Shown one piece after another: positions 21,645-32,749 of a stretch of 64,000 nucleotides of DNA. How positions within the stretch are numbered: the stretch's first letter is position 1; every line of letters starts with the position of its first letter. Source of the DNA: Nilaparvata lugens (lineage: Eukaryota > Arthropoda > Insecta > Hemiptera > Delphacidae); the NCBI RefSeq assembly GCF_014356525.2, contig NC_052514.1, positions 6,471,019-6,535,018 on the forward strand, in the 5' to 3' direction. Below the pieces are notes generated by a model. That model did no database searches and was not told where the DNA came from. It was given only the letters and a program-made list of their open reading frames with translations. The translations under genes were made by a program, and so were the position numbers.

Positions 21645-21770
21645 CTCTTCAATCCATAGCAGTGGACACATGTACCCTTTCAGTTTGCTGGTGACTCCGA
21701 CGTAAGGAATTTTTTTCAACTCAATACTTATTTGAACTCGGCGTCTTCCACGCAGAGGAACACCACTTGC
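21645..21770 (-). CDS. Snmp1: SNMP-like receptor exon: ASGVPLRGRRRVQ segment
   Basis: 126 bp, 42 codons, phase 0 at both ends. Acceptor TTATTGCAG, donor GAAGAG|GTGTAT. It encodes ASGVPLRGRRRVQISIEL through to PLLWIEE. In CD36 proteins this is the (T/S)G.P(L/V)...(K/R)R.Q strand near the end of the ectodomain, followed by the P..W.(E/D)E motif that leads into the second membrane helix. Confidence 0.9.
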
Positions 21771-22706
21771 CTGCAATAAGAGAAAGACAGAATAAATTCA
21801 ATAAAATTAGATGAGAATAATATACCGCACCCTTCGATTAAGTATTGTTTCAATAATTGATATTATTAATCAACCAATGTGTCAAGTTCACTACTTATCG
21901 ATTCAAATAACTTCACTTATACTTCAATCATAGTTTCAATATAGATCTACAATTACTGTATTCTTCATTTCTCACTTCTGAGAGAGATTAAATAGATAAT
22001 TGTAATAAGGTGATAACAGAGTGAGCTTAGGTGATAACATGACACTTATCCACTGATAAACTTATTGAACAATAAGTTACCTTCCGGTAGTGGCGCTCTT
22101 CTCAATCACACGAGCAGTCGCGTGTTGTATTTTGTACAACATCCAATTTTCCGAGTGATATGTACTCTGTTTACTGTCAAAACATATTAATTAATTTTAT
22201 AATTACTTTTTCCATCATCTTTGATTATTTTACGCCTATGAACATTTGGATGATTACCATTTTCATAGCCCAATAAGGTACATCAAGCAAAGCCATCAAT
22301 TCTGTGTTATTGGTTCGTTTACAGTCCCCGTATACAGTCATTCCCTATCATAATTATGCACTGTCGCGACTAAATGGCACCTGAAGACTGAACCATTGCT
22401 CGGTTGATACTGCAATTCAGTGGAGTGATGGGGAGAGAGTTTTGGAGTGCATAGGTGATTCATTCACTGACATCATACGCCATTCAATAGTTTTGTGCAG
22501 CGTAAAAACTTACACTGTTGTACTTTTTACAAGAGCGCGACTGCCGGAAGGCTGAAGAAGAGATTGATTATCGAATTTTTAAATTATGTTAGATTTTAGA
22601 GACAGAAAAAAACTTCTTGAAAATCAATACTTATGTTGAAATTACCCAAGGATAGTATAAAGGTGTTGTATATAGGGACTGCATACTCTCCTTGGAAATC
22701 ACCTAC
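21771..22706 (-). other. intron 7 of the visible gene
   Basis: GT at 22705-22706 and AG at 21771-21772 (minus strand). Unique-looking AT-rich sequence. A GCGCTCTT...GCGACTGCCGGAAG pair near 22090 and 22535 suggests a small TIR element (CTTCCGGTAG at 22082; CTGCCGGAAG near 22540), about 460 bp, non-coding. Confidence 0.65.
22082..22550. mobile_element. short TIR element in intron 7
   Basis: The left end CCTTCCGGTAGTGGCGCTCTT and the right end AAGAGCGCGACTGCCGGAAGG are inverted repeats. About 430 nt of non-coding sequence lie between. Long deletion derivatives of this kind are usual for cut-and-paste transposons. The superfamily is not determined. Confidence 0.55.
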
Positions 22707-22822
22707 CTCTTGTAATATGCCATAGGTGGCGTGTTTGGCTCTGTCTGGATTTAGACCAATCACATCGTTTTGGAACTCTGGAGCATCAAAGAAATGTGGG
22801 AAGGTTGCAGTGAGTGGTGCAC
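22707..22822 (-). CDS. Snmp1: SNMP-like receptor exon: GAPL..PHFF segment
   Basis: 116 bp. Acceptor TTCTCTCAG, donor CAAGAG|GTAGGT. Its first two bases complete the Gly of GAPLTATFPHFFDAPE. It carries the CD36 signature G(A/G)P...S.PHF and then GLNPDRAKHATY, matching GL.P....H..Y of the family. Confidence 0.9.
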
Positions 22823-23171
22823 CTGAGAGAAAATCAACCAAAATTCCATTAGTGAAAATTTTATATAATACATTTATAAGTGCTGCCAAAAATATTCATC
22901 ATTATACTATTTTTGAATTCAATATTGGTATTCAAAAGCCCTGACAAATCATGAATATGAACTGATAAACAATAGTCTAAATAGAACAAAAAGGGAATTG
23001 GCAAGCCTTTAATAAAGGCTAGCTACAAACGCATCGATTTTTGTTCGTACAATTTTTGCCGTCCTTATAAATTCTATTAAACAGATGGTGTATGTCAATT
23101 CCATCTAATCTGTTCTAAAAAGTCGCAAAATATCGAACGAACAAAAATCGATGTGTGTGTAACTGGCTTAA

Positions 23172-24133
23172 TAATTAATATCGGGGCACCGAGCTTCACT
23201 CGTTACTTATTTATTTACTTTTGATTAACCGAACACAATTCTTTAAAATGATTGGGGAAGTGCTAATAGGCACAGCCCAAAACTGTTTCTTTCCCGAATT
23301 TTAATTTATACACTATAAATAGTCCAGAAAGTAGGTTATGTTCCATACACTTGAATCCAGGTTCAATTTTCTGTTCAAAAATTTGAAAACAAAAAATTTA
23401 TAATTAAGATTATATACAAACCAAATTGAATAAGAAAATAAAACTCACTAATCACTTGAAATTGTCAAATAATGATAAACTTTGAAAATTATGATATACT
23501 CTAGTTTAGGAGGATAATCATGTTATATCAATAAATCAGATTATGTTGATCAAATCGATTGAACTGTCTAGCTAGATAAAATGTCACAGCTGGAAATTCA
23601 AATTCAAATTTATACACACTCATAAATACATATACAGAAACCAAATGGAGTCTAGCTTGACAAATACAACAATATTCCATCTAAAATTTAATAAAAGATT
23701 GTAAGTAATAGTATATGATATAATAATATATGATATAATAATATATTATATAATAATATATTATATTATATTAAATAATTCTGTCTCTCTCCCACACAGG
23801 CACACGCATCTTCTGTTATCGAGAGACAACGAAATTATCATCTGTTTTCCAAGGATGAATATCCTTTTAATGTCGTTCAGCGAGTTTTCCAAAGAATGAG
23901 ACCTAGTGCAATCGAATCTTCATAAACCTACGAATATCGGGGCATCGAGCTTCCATCGTTATTTATTCATTTACTAAAACTCACTAATCACTTTATTTAT
24001 AACGAATCATAAACCTACTATGTTCCAAATTTCGTGAAAATCGTTAGAGCAGTTTTCGAGATCCGTAAAACTTAAATAACCAGATATAAAAATAGCCAGA
24101 TATAAAAATAACCAGATATATAAATACAGAAAT
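23172..24133 (-). repeat. hairpin-ended rolling-circle-like repeat, reversed copy
   Basis: On the minus strand it starts GAGCAATTTCTGTATTTATA near 24133 and ends GAGTGAAGCTCGGTGCCCCG near 23180. An extra internal end, GAAGCTCGATGCCCCGATAT near 23935, indicates a nested or duplicated copy. It also contains the CAGTTTTGGGC tail block near 23250-23290. Confidence 0.6.
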
Positions 24134-24151
24134 TGCTCACTTAATATAAAA

Positions 24152-24545
24152 GAATTGAGGTCAACTTTATAATGGCAGTGGAGGAAGATAGGAGGACAGC
24201 GTTGTCAATTCTCTGCCTTGCTCCTGCCTTATATAGAGGATATTTATACCAGTATATCTGATGTGATAATAACTACTGTTAATTCTTGTTTGAAATAATC
24301 AATTCTACTCTATTCGTGGAGAAGTTTTTTTTCAATGATGAAATTATGATTAATAATTAAGATTGAAAATTTTGTGAATTGATTATTTTTCTACATTGTT
24401 GGAAAACGATCTGGCAACGTTGAAGAGCTGGAAAAGGATAGCGATATCTGCTTCGTTAGACGAATGATAGACAAAAAAGGGACATTATTTTTAAGATAGA
24501 CTTATTATAACGAATACTATCATTATAACGTGAACTTCACCATAG
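24152..24545. mobile_element. MITE, 'GAGGTCNACNTTATAA' family
   Basis: The left end TTGAGGTCAACTTTATAATG and the right end CATTATAACGTGAACTTCAC are inverted. The interior has GAGGAAGATAGGAGGACAGC and GATAGCGATATCTGCTTCG, shared with the other copies. Confidence 0.65.
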
Positions 24546-24622
24546 AAAGGGAATCTAATGTGGAGTAACACCAGAGACAAAAATAATCTAAATATCTTTA
24601 TTCATAATCTCAATCTATAGCA

Positions 24623-25325
24623 TCTATATAATATATAAAGCGAAATGGCACTCACTGACTGACTGACTGACTGACTGACTGACTGACTGACTCACTCACT
24701 CACTCACTCGCAGTACTAAAAATCTACCGGACCAAAAACGTTCAAATTTGGTAGGTATGTTCAGTTGGCCCTTTAGAGGCGCACTAAGAAATCTTTTGGC
24801 AATATTTTAACTCTAAGGGTTGTTTTTAAGGGTTTAAAGTTCGTCTTTTAGCATGTATATTCTTCTTCTCCCAATCTCTTAATTATAATTGAAATTTCCA
24901 TATCATATGTTACTATAGAACTATAATCTAGATAGAGTACCTCTTCGAAACAGTTGTTAACTGGCAACTAAATTAATAATAATTTTGTCAGTTGGCATTA
25001 AGTTGAGTTGACTTTGTTAGGTTGGCACCAAGTTGAAGATTTAAATGCATTTATCGCGGAAAAATTGATTAGGCACTGCTACTTCAATCCTGGGAATATT
25101 ATATACTAGCCGTCAGGCTCGCTTCGCTCGCCATATCCGTTTAGCCAGACGTTTAGTCTGGCCCCCGACTGGATTGTCCTAACATATGATAAAAATGCTC
25201 AAATGAAAAATACAGGCGAGCGAAGCGAGCCTGCTGATTTCACTCTTGGTCGATCCAGTCGGGGTCCAGGGGGCGGAGCCCCCTGGCTAGACGGATATGG
25301 CGAGCGAAGCGAGCCTGACGGCTAG
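24623..25325 (+). mobile_element. Helitron family A, copy 1
   Basis: It starts A|TCTATATAATATATAAAGC, runs into a GACT/ACTC microsatellite, and ends GCGAGCCTGACGGCTAG|T. The TC start, terminal hairpin, CTAG end and A/T insertion site are diagnostic of Helitrons. No Rep/helicase is present. From about 25105 the 3' part is an imperfect palindrome: CTAGCCGTCAGGCTCGCTTC appears inverted upstream of the true end. Confidence 0.85.
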
Positions 25326-25627
25326 TTCCTAATATATTTTATAGTTTTTAATATATTTTATATTATATATCCTTATATATTATATCTTAATATTCCAATA
25401 TCTTTATCTCAATATCTCATTATATTTATTCTAACATATCTCTACTCTATGTTAATACTGAGAAACAAATTACACAATTATTGAAAAAACTCAGTCATTT
25501 GAAGCATTTATTTATGAAACTCAGCCAATGCAGGGAAAGTAAGTTATTGTGAGAAATGGTTTTCAAACTTTTGAATTTTCGGAACAGGTTAAGAAGTAGT
25601 TTTAATTTTCAAATTTTGAAAACTCAC

Positions 25628-25791
25628 CCAAACAAGGGGTGATGTCCACAGCTCCAGGTGGGCACTTTTTGGGTCTGGAACAATAACAGCTTGTCATGGG
25701 GTCTTCACCCCCTTTGCCAAGACTTACAATATACTCTTGTCCCTTGATTCCATTCACCATTGTATCCCCAACATAGGAACCTTTCACAACT
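25628..25791 (-). CDS. Snmp1: SNMP-like receptor exon: cysteine-cluster segment
   Basis: 164 bp. Acceptor TCTGTTACAG, donor TTTGG|GTGAGT. It encodes VVKGSYVGDTMVNGIKGQEY and then SCYCSRPKKCPPGAVDITPC. Four of the six conserved CD36 ectodomain cysteines are here (the CYC pair, KKC and TPC). They are expected to form disulfides with each other and with the GEC and ELC cysteines of the two preceding exons. Confidence 0.9.
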
Positions 25792-25871
25792 CTGTAACAG
25801 AAATTGATAAAATAATGAAATTGGGACGATTAAACCAAAAAAAACTATTATTTCTAACTATTGTATTTTTG

Positions 25872-26060
25872 GCCGAGCGAAGTGAGGTCTAAGATTCAAG
25901 TCGACGATTTGGCATTTCTTTGTTTATATATTTTCGCCACACTTGGATGTAATGAGCTGTTTTACATGCGTCATATGGAGGCCGAAAGTGATTGTTTTCC
26001 GACCAGGCCGGTAAAACTTTACGGCCCTAGGGCTGTAAAATGACCTTGAATAACAGCTGA
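25872..26060 (+). repeat. hairpin repeat fragment (GACCGAGCGAAG family)
   Basis: Starts GGCCGAGCGAAGTGAGGTCT and AAGATTCAAGTCGACG. It diverges after about 60 nt into TTCGCCACACTTGGATGTAA, so it is a partial or chimeric copy. Confidence 0.5.
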
Positions 26061-26762
26061 TCGTGTCCGATCTCACAAAAATCATAGAGATAATCTCATA
26101 ACGACTGTAATAATCTATATAATTATGTATCGTGAATCGCGGTATCATGTCTATAATATATTTTATAAATTACTGTTTCATAATTTAATATTCATTATTG
26201 TGTTTTTGATATCAAACAATAGAATACGATGATATCTCCATAGCCTCAACAATATAATGTTGGCTGCATTGTCCATTGTCAGAAAGGTACGTATCGCAAG
26301 TATTTAAAAGTGAAGAATCGAATTTGAAATCAAAGTACAATAATATTGTATCAATATTTAAAAGTGAGGTAGAGTAATAATTGTTTCTTTTTTATTATCG
26401 AATTCCACTTCTTAATGCAATACAATCAACAATAATAATAGGAAAATACAGCAGAGATCTAAAGTTTAAGGTAAGCCTACTGGTGAAACTCAGCCTTGAC
26501 TGAAAAATACCTAGTAATTTTTCCATAATTCATTATTAAAACTTTTAGATAATTTTCTTCAATATCAAACCATATAGAGAAAACATTAGGCCCACTCAAG
26601 ATTGAATCTTCGAATGTTTTCTCTATGATTTAACTATTTTCAGAGCAATATTTTGTTGTGAAAATGCCGGCAAACCGGCTTCAAGTTTGCCGCTATAGCC
26701 TACACTATATTATAGTTGCCTACATACGTTACCTGACTTACAGGCCTCTACGATCAACATTA

Positions 26763-26844
26763 CCCAATGGCCGAGAGCGTAAAGGCGTAATACATCAAAG
26801 TTCAGTGAATTACAAACATGATCTAGGTTTGAACCTCGGTTAAT
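26763..26844 (+). repeat. tRNA-like sequence (probable SINE head or tRNA pseudogene)
   Basis: TGGCCGAGAGCGTAAAGGCG resembles an A box of a Ser/Leu-type tRNA, and GGTTTGAACCTCGGTT resembles a B box about 50 nt later. A run of nine T follows at about 26850. The acceptor stem does not pair well (CCCAATGG against TAATGATA), so it is not a functional tRNA gene. A tRNA-derived SINE or decayed tRNA-like promoter is the better reading. Confidence 0.4.
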
Positions 26845-27384
26845 GATATTTTTTTTTGTCGATGAATTTCGACTTTTATTAGCTATTTTTTATATTAGTT
26901 ACCGTAATTTAAATTTCAATCAATTTTTTAGATATATTTTGAGACAAAACTGTGAAATATGCAATTATATCAATTTTTAATCACATTATTTCAAAATAGT
27001 AATGAAAATTCTATTCATCCATCTATCCATGAGATATTGCACCAGGCGCAAAGCGCGAGCTATAAAAATTCAAACAATTATTCGAAATATTAATAGTATA
27101 AAAATATTGTCACTATTGTAAATTATTAATTAGTAATATTGAAATTAATTGACAGTGAAAGTTGTCATAACCAAGATTCAAACTATCAAAATACGCTGTT
27201 TGAATTTTATTTATTTTCCAATTTCTTCTATATTGGGAAGTTTTTTTTTGGTGTGGCGAAAAATAGCGTTTGCAACACGGGCAAAAATGTTTTTCCGGCT
27301 CTCGAACGCTTCAAGTTCTCGACTTCGTCTCGAACTTGAAAACCGCGAACGTACATTTTCGACCCTAGGTGCGAAATATACTAT

Positions 27385-27552
27385 TATATGTTGCGCATTT
27401 ACGGCGAAACGCGGTAATAAATTTTCATTAAATTTGACAGGTATGTTCCTTTTTCAATTGCGCGACGTATATACAAGGTTTTTGGAATTTTTGCATTTCA
27501 AGGATAATATAAAAGGGAAAAGGAGCCTCCTACATACGCAAATATTAGAGTA
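27385..27552 (+). repeat. hairpin-family repeat, internal fragment
   Basis: TTGCGCATTTACGGCGAAAC through AAAAGGAGCCTCCTACATAC matches 14290-14450 and 61560-61720. It directly abuts the next repeat at 27553. Confidence 0.6.
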
Positions 27553-30500
27553 AAAATCTGGTGTGGTGCACTCACACAACTTTCCTTGCCGTTATGAAAA
27601 TTGATCACCTGACGCTAGTGTTCACGCGCATCTCAAGTCTACTATTCACAGATCTGAGCCAGCTGGTGACAAGACAGTAACGCTGTAGACACACGAGGTC
27701 TGCTATCTCTTCATAGCGAATGATTTATTAGAATCAACAGTTGCCAACAGTTTGCAATTAGTTGATAGTATAGTAATTGCTCCTGCTAGAACGGGAACGG
27801 GATAAAAGGAGTAAAATAGCTGTAATTAATACAGATCAACAGAATAGGGGCAACTTTTCTATTGAAATATTTTTTGATCGTATATTAATAATTGTTTTTT
27901 TTTTTTTTTTTTTTTGAAATGGACTTAATTGCACCTATAATTGATCTAACCCCTGCAATGTGAAGAATCACATTTTATCGAATTATGAGCTTATTTTCAA
28001 TTTTAGATGAAAATGCTACTGAACATTAATTGTAGAGATTTTCATGCTCAATCTTTTCCACTGGATTTTTTTTGTTTTAATTGCATATGGAGCCTGATAA
28101 TTTGTGATCTAAAATCCAACTTTGCATAGATGGGGCGGAGCTCCTGGAATTTTTACAGGTATGGGACTTGTGGCAGTTGATAGAGCTTTCCAATTACTAT
28201 TCCAGGTATGGATTCGATCAAAATCTTTGTAGCTGTTTTCGAGAAAATCGCGAAAAACCCTGTTTTTGACAACATTTTCGCAATTTTAGCCGCAATCTTG
28301 AATTGCATTCGATCGAAATTGTTAGAGTCGGTTCCTCAAAGTGTAAGGACCTTAAGTTCCAAATTCCAAGACATTCCGTTGATTGGGAGATGAGATATCG
28401 TGTACACAGACGCACATACACTCTGTGATGAATCTTTCAAATAGATCTCATGAGAAGAGAGAGAAATTGTGATTACCTTTTAAAATGAAAGAATTTGCTA
28501 AAGGAATAGTTAGCGACCGAGCGATAAAGCTTACTTATCAGTAACTGTATATTAGATAAGAGTACCGTTCTGTACTGAATATTTTCTAGAAAAAATTATT
28601 CAATAAAATTATAATTATTTTGCAAATAAAGCACAAATTGTTTATGAATCGCTCACTGATTTTGAGGTTACCCTTTGTTTACTTTCGATCAGATGTTTTA
28701 AAACAGTTCGAACGCAGCTGACTGATTCAAAGTATTGTCAAATGTCATGCTGGCTTCACGTAAGATATAATACCATCTCTAAAAATTATAAAACTATCAA
28801 TAAAGGATCAAGAATTTCAAATAAAAAAATAAAATGTATGTATTATCGTTGAAATTATTTATTATTTAAGAAATTATATTATATATCAGGTCTTATTGTA
28901 ACTAACTAGGTCATAGCATGAAATTATATTATTGATAAAACGGCAGAAATTAATTATAACAATCTCAAACCTAATAAAAATTGTATAAGAATATTAATTT
29001 ATTAATGATTCATTCAATTGAACCACATGGTAATTAAATCTCTTTGGCAAGCCTAAGCCAATCATAGTGTATAGAAATAGCACCAAAAGGGTGATCGTTT
29101 GAAAGCAACACATGTTAATCTATTATCAGACAACAACCCTGCCTTATCATTTACGCTAGCACATGTACATTGTATGAGAGAAACTATGTCTAGAAGATTA
29201 AGCAGTTTTAAGGATTACCTAAATTGAATCATTATTGTAATTAAAGGAATTATATTCTACTGCTTGCCACTGACGTCATGTCTACGTCACAAGCGTTTTA
29301 CCAATGGCAAATTTTTATGCAAATTATTACATCAAGATTCTGAGAAGCAAGGTCTAGCCAAGAAGCTTAGAGAAAAAAGACGGCACTTCCCTTTTGAAAT
29401 CCTTACCGTTCAGATCTCTCTTTATAGTTACCAAGACCTATTTGTGAAAATTTCTTGTTCGATTTTTATATGTTCTATTTGTGAGCCGATATTTTTAGGC
29501 CAATCTATTTGTTATTTGTAAATTTATGTTTTCATCAATCGATAAATTTAAAAGCTTAAAGTAAATTATCCCTTAATTAATTCGGTGAAGGAGATATTAA
29601 ATCAAAATTCCCCACGTGCTGAAACCGAAGCCTGGATTGCTGCCGATCAAACAATTTTTTGATCTAAAGAAGAAAACCACGACCGCCAAGGAAATTCACG
29701 TGAGTTATAAGTTTTAAAAGGGGCCCCAATCTACGCTTCGAAAAATATTTCAGTGCAGAAACATAAATTTTTTCTTCGTTAAATTATTGGCCACGCCGAC
29801 AAGCGCTTTTAGTTATTAAGAGCCTAGAATTTATTCAATATTTAACTTATACGAACTTGTAGTTGATTAGCTATCCTCCGCTGCCAGAACCACGACCCCG
29901 AACATTTTTAAAAATATTTTATAATTCATTTTTTCACTATTTTTTCAAAACTGTTCAATTTTATCAATTGTAAAATTCTGTTGAATCACGCATGGTATCA
30001 TGCAAGCACAAGAAAATTTTTAACTATTCTATTAATGTTAAATTATTATCAACCTGTAAATCAAATTCTGAACCTGCACTGTATAATTACATATTTTATT
30101 ATAATATATTTCAGTTTTGTTAATTCGCTTTCTGAGTTCGATTATTTCTTAAGCCTGTCAATTATTGTGTCTGATACGTTCTATATCATCAAGAACCGAT
30201 CGAATACGATCATTGGAATAATTGAATTAAGTTGGATACTGGAACAGGTCTAAGTGGATGTAGCGAGTGGGGTCAGATCGAGATATTTATTCTTTGTCCT
30301 TACCTGCTCATATATCAGCTTTTATCTGTTACCTACCTCGTCTTAGGAGTGAACACATCAATTGTACAGCAGATGCAGCCGGAGATCATATAAATTCCTA
30401 CAATAGAGCTTAAAACCCGACAAGACTCTGTTCTCGAAGTATATTCTGAACGATATTTGGTCCAAATACCGCATTTTAATCCTTCAGAACTTATTAGAGA

Positions 30501-31005
30501 CGCAGTCCCGTAAATTATCTACATCGGGATTTTTGCTCGACCTGTATGATTTTGTATGCTCATTCTTCACAGGTAATAATTTTAAGGTATCCGTATTCAG
30601 TGTTTAGCGTCTGCTACACTACTTATAAAATTTCAGCTTTATACAATCTGTCATTAGAAGAATCCAGGGTGAGCGAGCGTTTAGGCCTCCCGCGATTCCG
30701 ACAATTGTATTGAATCTTGTAGTGAATCAATCAGTCTGGTGTACACTCAGCGTCCACACACGCAATTGCAAAATTTATAGCCGCTACACCATTGACTCAG
30801 TACAAGATTCACCCTACATGTGTGAAGCCTTCAAATACCGCTCCACAACTCATAAACACACACACATACAGATCAATACCCAAAAACCACTTTTTTGGAC
30901 TCAGAAGACCTTGAAACGTATAGAAATTTGGAAATAGGGGTACCTTAATTTTTTTTCGGAAAGCAATACTTTCCTTACCTATGTTAATAGGGCAAGGAAA
31001 GAGAA
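27553..31005 (+). repeat. 'GGCAAGGAAAGT' family element split by an LTR-like insertion
   Basis: The left part (27553-28423) starts AAAATCTGGTGTGGTGCACT and stops in the CA-rich tract. The right part (30848-31005) resumes in the same tract and ends ATAGGGCAAGGAAAG. Compared with the uninterrupted copy at 12345-13177, the join is exact apart from the 4-bp duplication. Confidence 0.75.
28424..30847. mobile_element. 2.4-kb LTR-like insertion (TG...CA, ACTC target duplication)
   Basis: The inserted block begins TGTGATGAATC and ends CGCTCCACA. It is flanked by ACTC at 28420-28423 and 30848-30851. TG/CA ends with a 4-bp target duplication are the hallmark of LTR retrotransposon insertion. No gag, protease, RT or integrase motif is seen, and no long direct repeat is evident inside. 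The simplest reading is therefore a solo LTR of unusual length, or an internally deleted LTR element. The 90-codon open frame at 29981 inside it is not recognised. Confidence 0.65.
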
Positions 31006-31007
31006 AA

Positions 31008-31245
31008 ACCTATTATTCGTAACTATTGTATTCTAATATAACTTTAAAGTGAAAAAAAACACTCACATTCTTTGGTGTGGCGACGACCGTTTCGTGCTGG
31101 TGTTGCACATTTTCAAGCCAAACAGAAACTCAAGTTGGTGTTTCTGTCAGGCTTGAGAATGTGCGAAACGGTGGTCGCCACACCAAAGAATGTGAGTATT
31201 TTTTTTACTTTAAAGTTATATTAGAATACAATAGTTATAATAATA
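31008..31245. mobile_element. palindromic element with arms of about 110 nt
   Basis: TAACTATTGTATTCTAATAT near 31020 is complementary to ATATTAGAATACAATAGTTA near 31225. The arms continue through CACATTCTTTGGTGTGGCGA and its complement TCGCCACACCAAAGAATGTG. The loop of about 30 nt contains AAACTCAAGTTGGTG. It is non-coding and sits immediately beside the repeat ending at 31005. Confidence 0.75.
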
Positions 31246-31887
31246 CTGAAAACAAGATGGATAATCAACAAGGCTATTATTTGTGAGGAACTATTCTCAT
31301 CAGTTCAAATTGTTTTGTATGGACACGTTAAGGCGTCGGTTCCGAACTGTTTTCCGATCAGTTGCGACCTGAAAATTCTAAAACCAGACCTGAGCCAGCC
31401 AGGTCACTCGATATTCCGAAATCGTGTACATTATCTCAGTGTCCTTATCACGTTTGTGAAGAACTCTGTTGTTGGGTATACTTTGTCCCGATATTTTCAG
31501 AAGGTTGAAAAAATAAACCTCCTATAAACAATCCAATCGGAAACGTGATTATTTTTCAAGACTGATATCCTAATGATTCAAACCGATTGAATTGATGTAA
31601 TCTCGAAAGGATGATAATAATTCCTTTCAGTTTTTACCCTGAGAATAATGTAAGTTTTTATTTATTTCTATTCAAATTAGACGGATAAGCCTCAGCAATC
31701 CACTGCATGAAGTGGATAGTTTAGAACTTGAAAGTTTTGATTAGATGCCAGAGACATGACTCAGCTCGTAATAAAATTGGAAAAGTAGAACAAACAATGG
31801 TTTCAGTTTTTGATAGTTTTCAAGCATCCCTCGCTCTTATTCCAATAATTTCTTCCCATTTTCTTCTTCCTCTGATTTTTCTTCTCA

Positions 31888-31908
31888 TTCTTTTCTCTTC
31901 TCTTTTTC

Positions 31909-31940
<32 letters not shown>

Positions 31941-32046
31941 CTTCTTCTTCTTCTTCTTCATCTTCTTTTTCTTCTCCTTCTTCTTCTTCTTCTTCTTCTT
32001 CTCTTCTTCTTCTTCTTCTTCTTCTTCTCTTCTTCTTCTTCTTCTT
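31888..32046. repeat. TTC/CTT trinucleotide tract
   Basis: About 150 bp of almost pure polypyrimidine on the plus strand (TTC repeats with CTTTTT interruptions). It creates an artefactual poly-Leu frame on plus and poly-Glu/Arg frames on minus. It could form triplex DNA and may be length-variable. Confidence 0.9.
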
Positions 32047-32514
32047 TATGTTTTGTACTCTCTCGACCACACTTTAATATTTTTTTACCGGAAATCCTAT
32101 TGACCTTTCCATGGTGAGACTTACTGAAATCTGTCAGCGATGGCTTAATGGGAAGCGTGGAGGCTATTTATGAGGAATACTGACAGTAAGTAAGTGAATC
32201 TCACCATACAAGATACTGGTAAGAGGATCCGTCACCTTGGTGAACTGATGGAAAATATTTTCATATATTCTGCACTTTTAGAAGGCACTAATCCCCTTAT
32301 GTTGTGGGATATGATAGTACTGCCCTCTTAAACCTCTCACTCCTAATAATTTCTTAGAATATTATAAGCAAACCACGTATTCGTGGAAGTTTAGAGACTT
32401 GACGCCCTCTTCTGGTTAGGTGAAAGAGAATTGGGTAGACTTTTCCACTTTGCAAGGCGAGTACAGGTATTATTTTTGAGAAATTTCGAAGAACCTTTAG
32501 TCCGAGAGATATTA

Positions 32515-32700
32515 CATAAGGAGAAGAAGGGAGAGAAGAAGGAGAAGAAGAAGAAGACAGGAGGAGAAGAAGAGGGAGAGAGGAAGGAGAAGAAGAGGGA
32601 GAGAAGAAGGATGAAGGCGACAGGAGGAGAAGGAGAAGAAGAAGAATAAGAAGAAGATGAAGAAGAAGAAATGGACAAAAAATAAGGGATTGTTAATCCT
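32515..32700. repeat. GAA/GGA polypurine tract
   Basis: Purine-rich on the plus strand (GAGAAGAAGG-type units), opposite in strand bias to the tract 500 bp upstream. The open frames over it are low-complexity artefacts. Confidence 0.85.
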
Positions 32701-32749
32701 CTTGAAATCATCTACTTGATCATGTGCTTTTGTGAATGTATAATTAAAA

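Larger units (their letters stand above)
22823..25627 (-). other. intron 6 of the visible gene
   Basis: Donor GTGAGT at 25622-25627 and AG at 22823-22824. It holds a rolling-circle-like repeat (23172-24133), a MITE (24152-24545) and a Helitron (24623-25325). Short TA-rich microsatellites lie near 23715-23780. Confidence 0.8.

Noticed and set aside
24655..24712. Possible CRISPR-like or satellite array of GACT units
   Set aside because: It is a simple tetranucleotide microsatellite at the 5' end of a Helitron, also present at the start of the other copies.
31728..32117. 129-codon frame with a long leucine run
   Set aside because: It is the translation of a TTC/CTT microsatellite. Flanking residues show no protein-like pattern.
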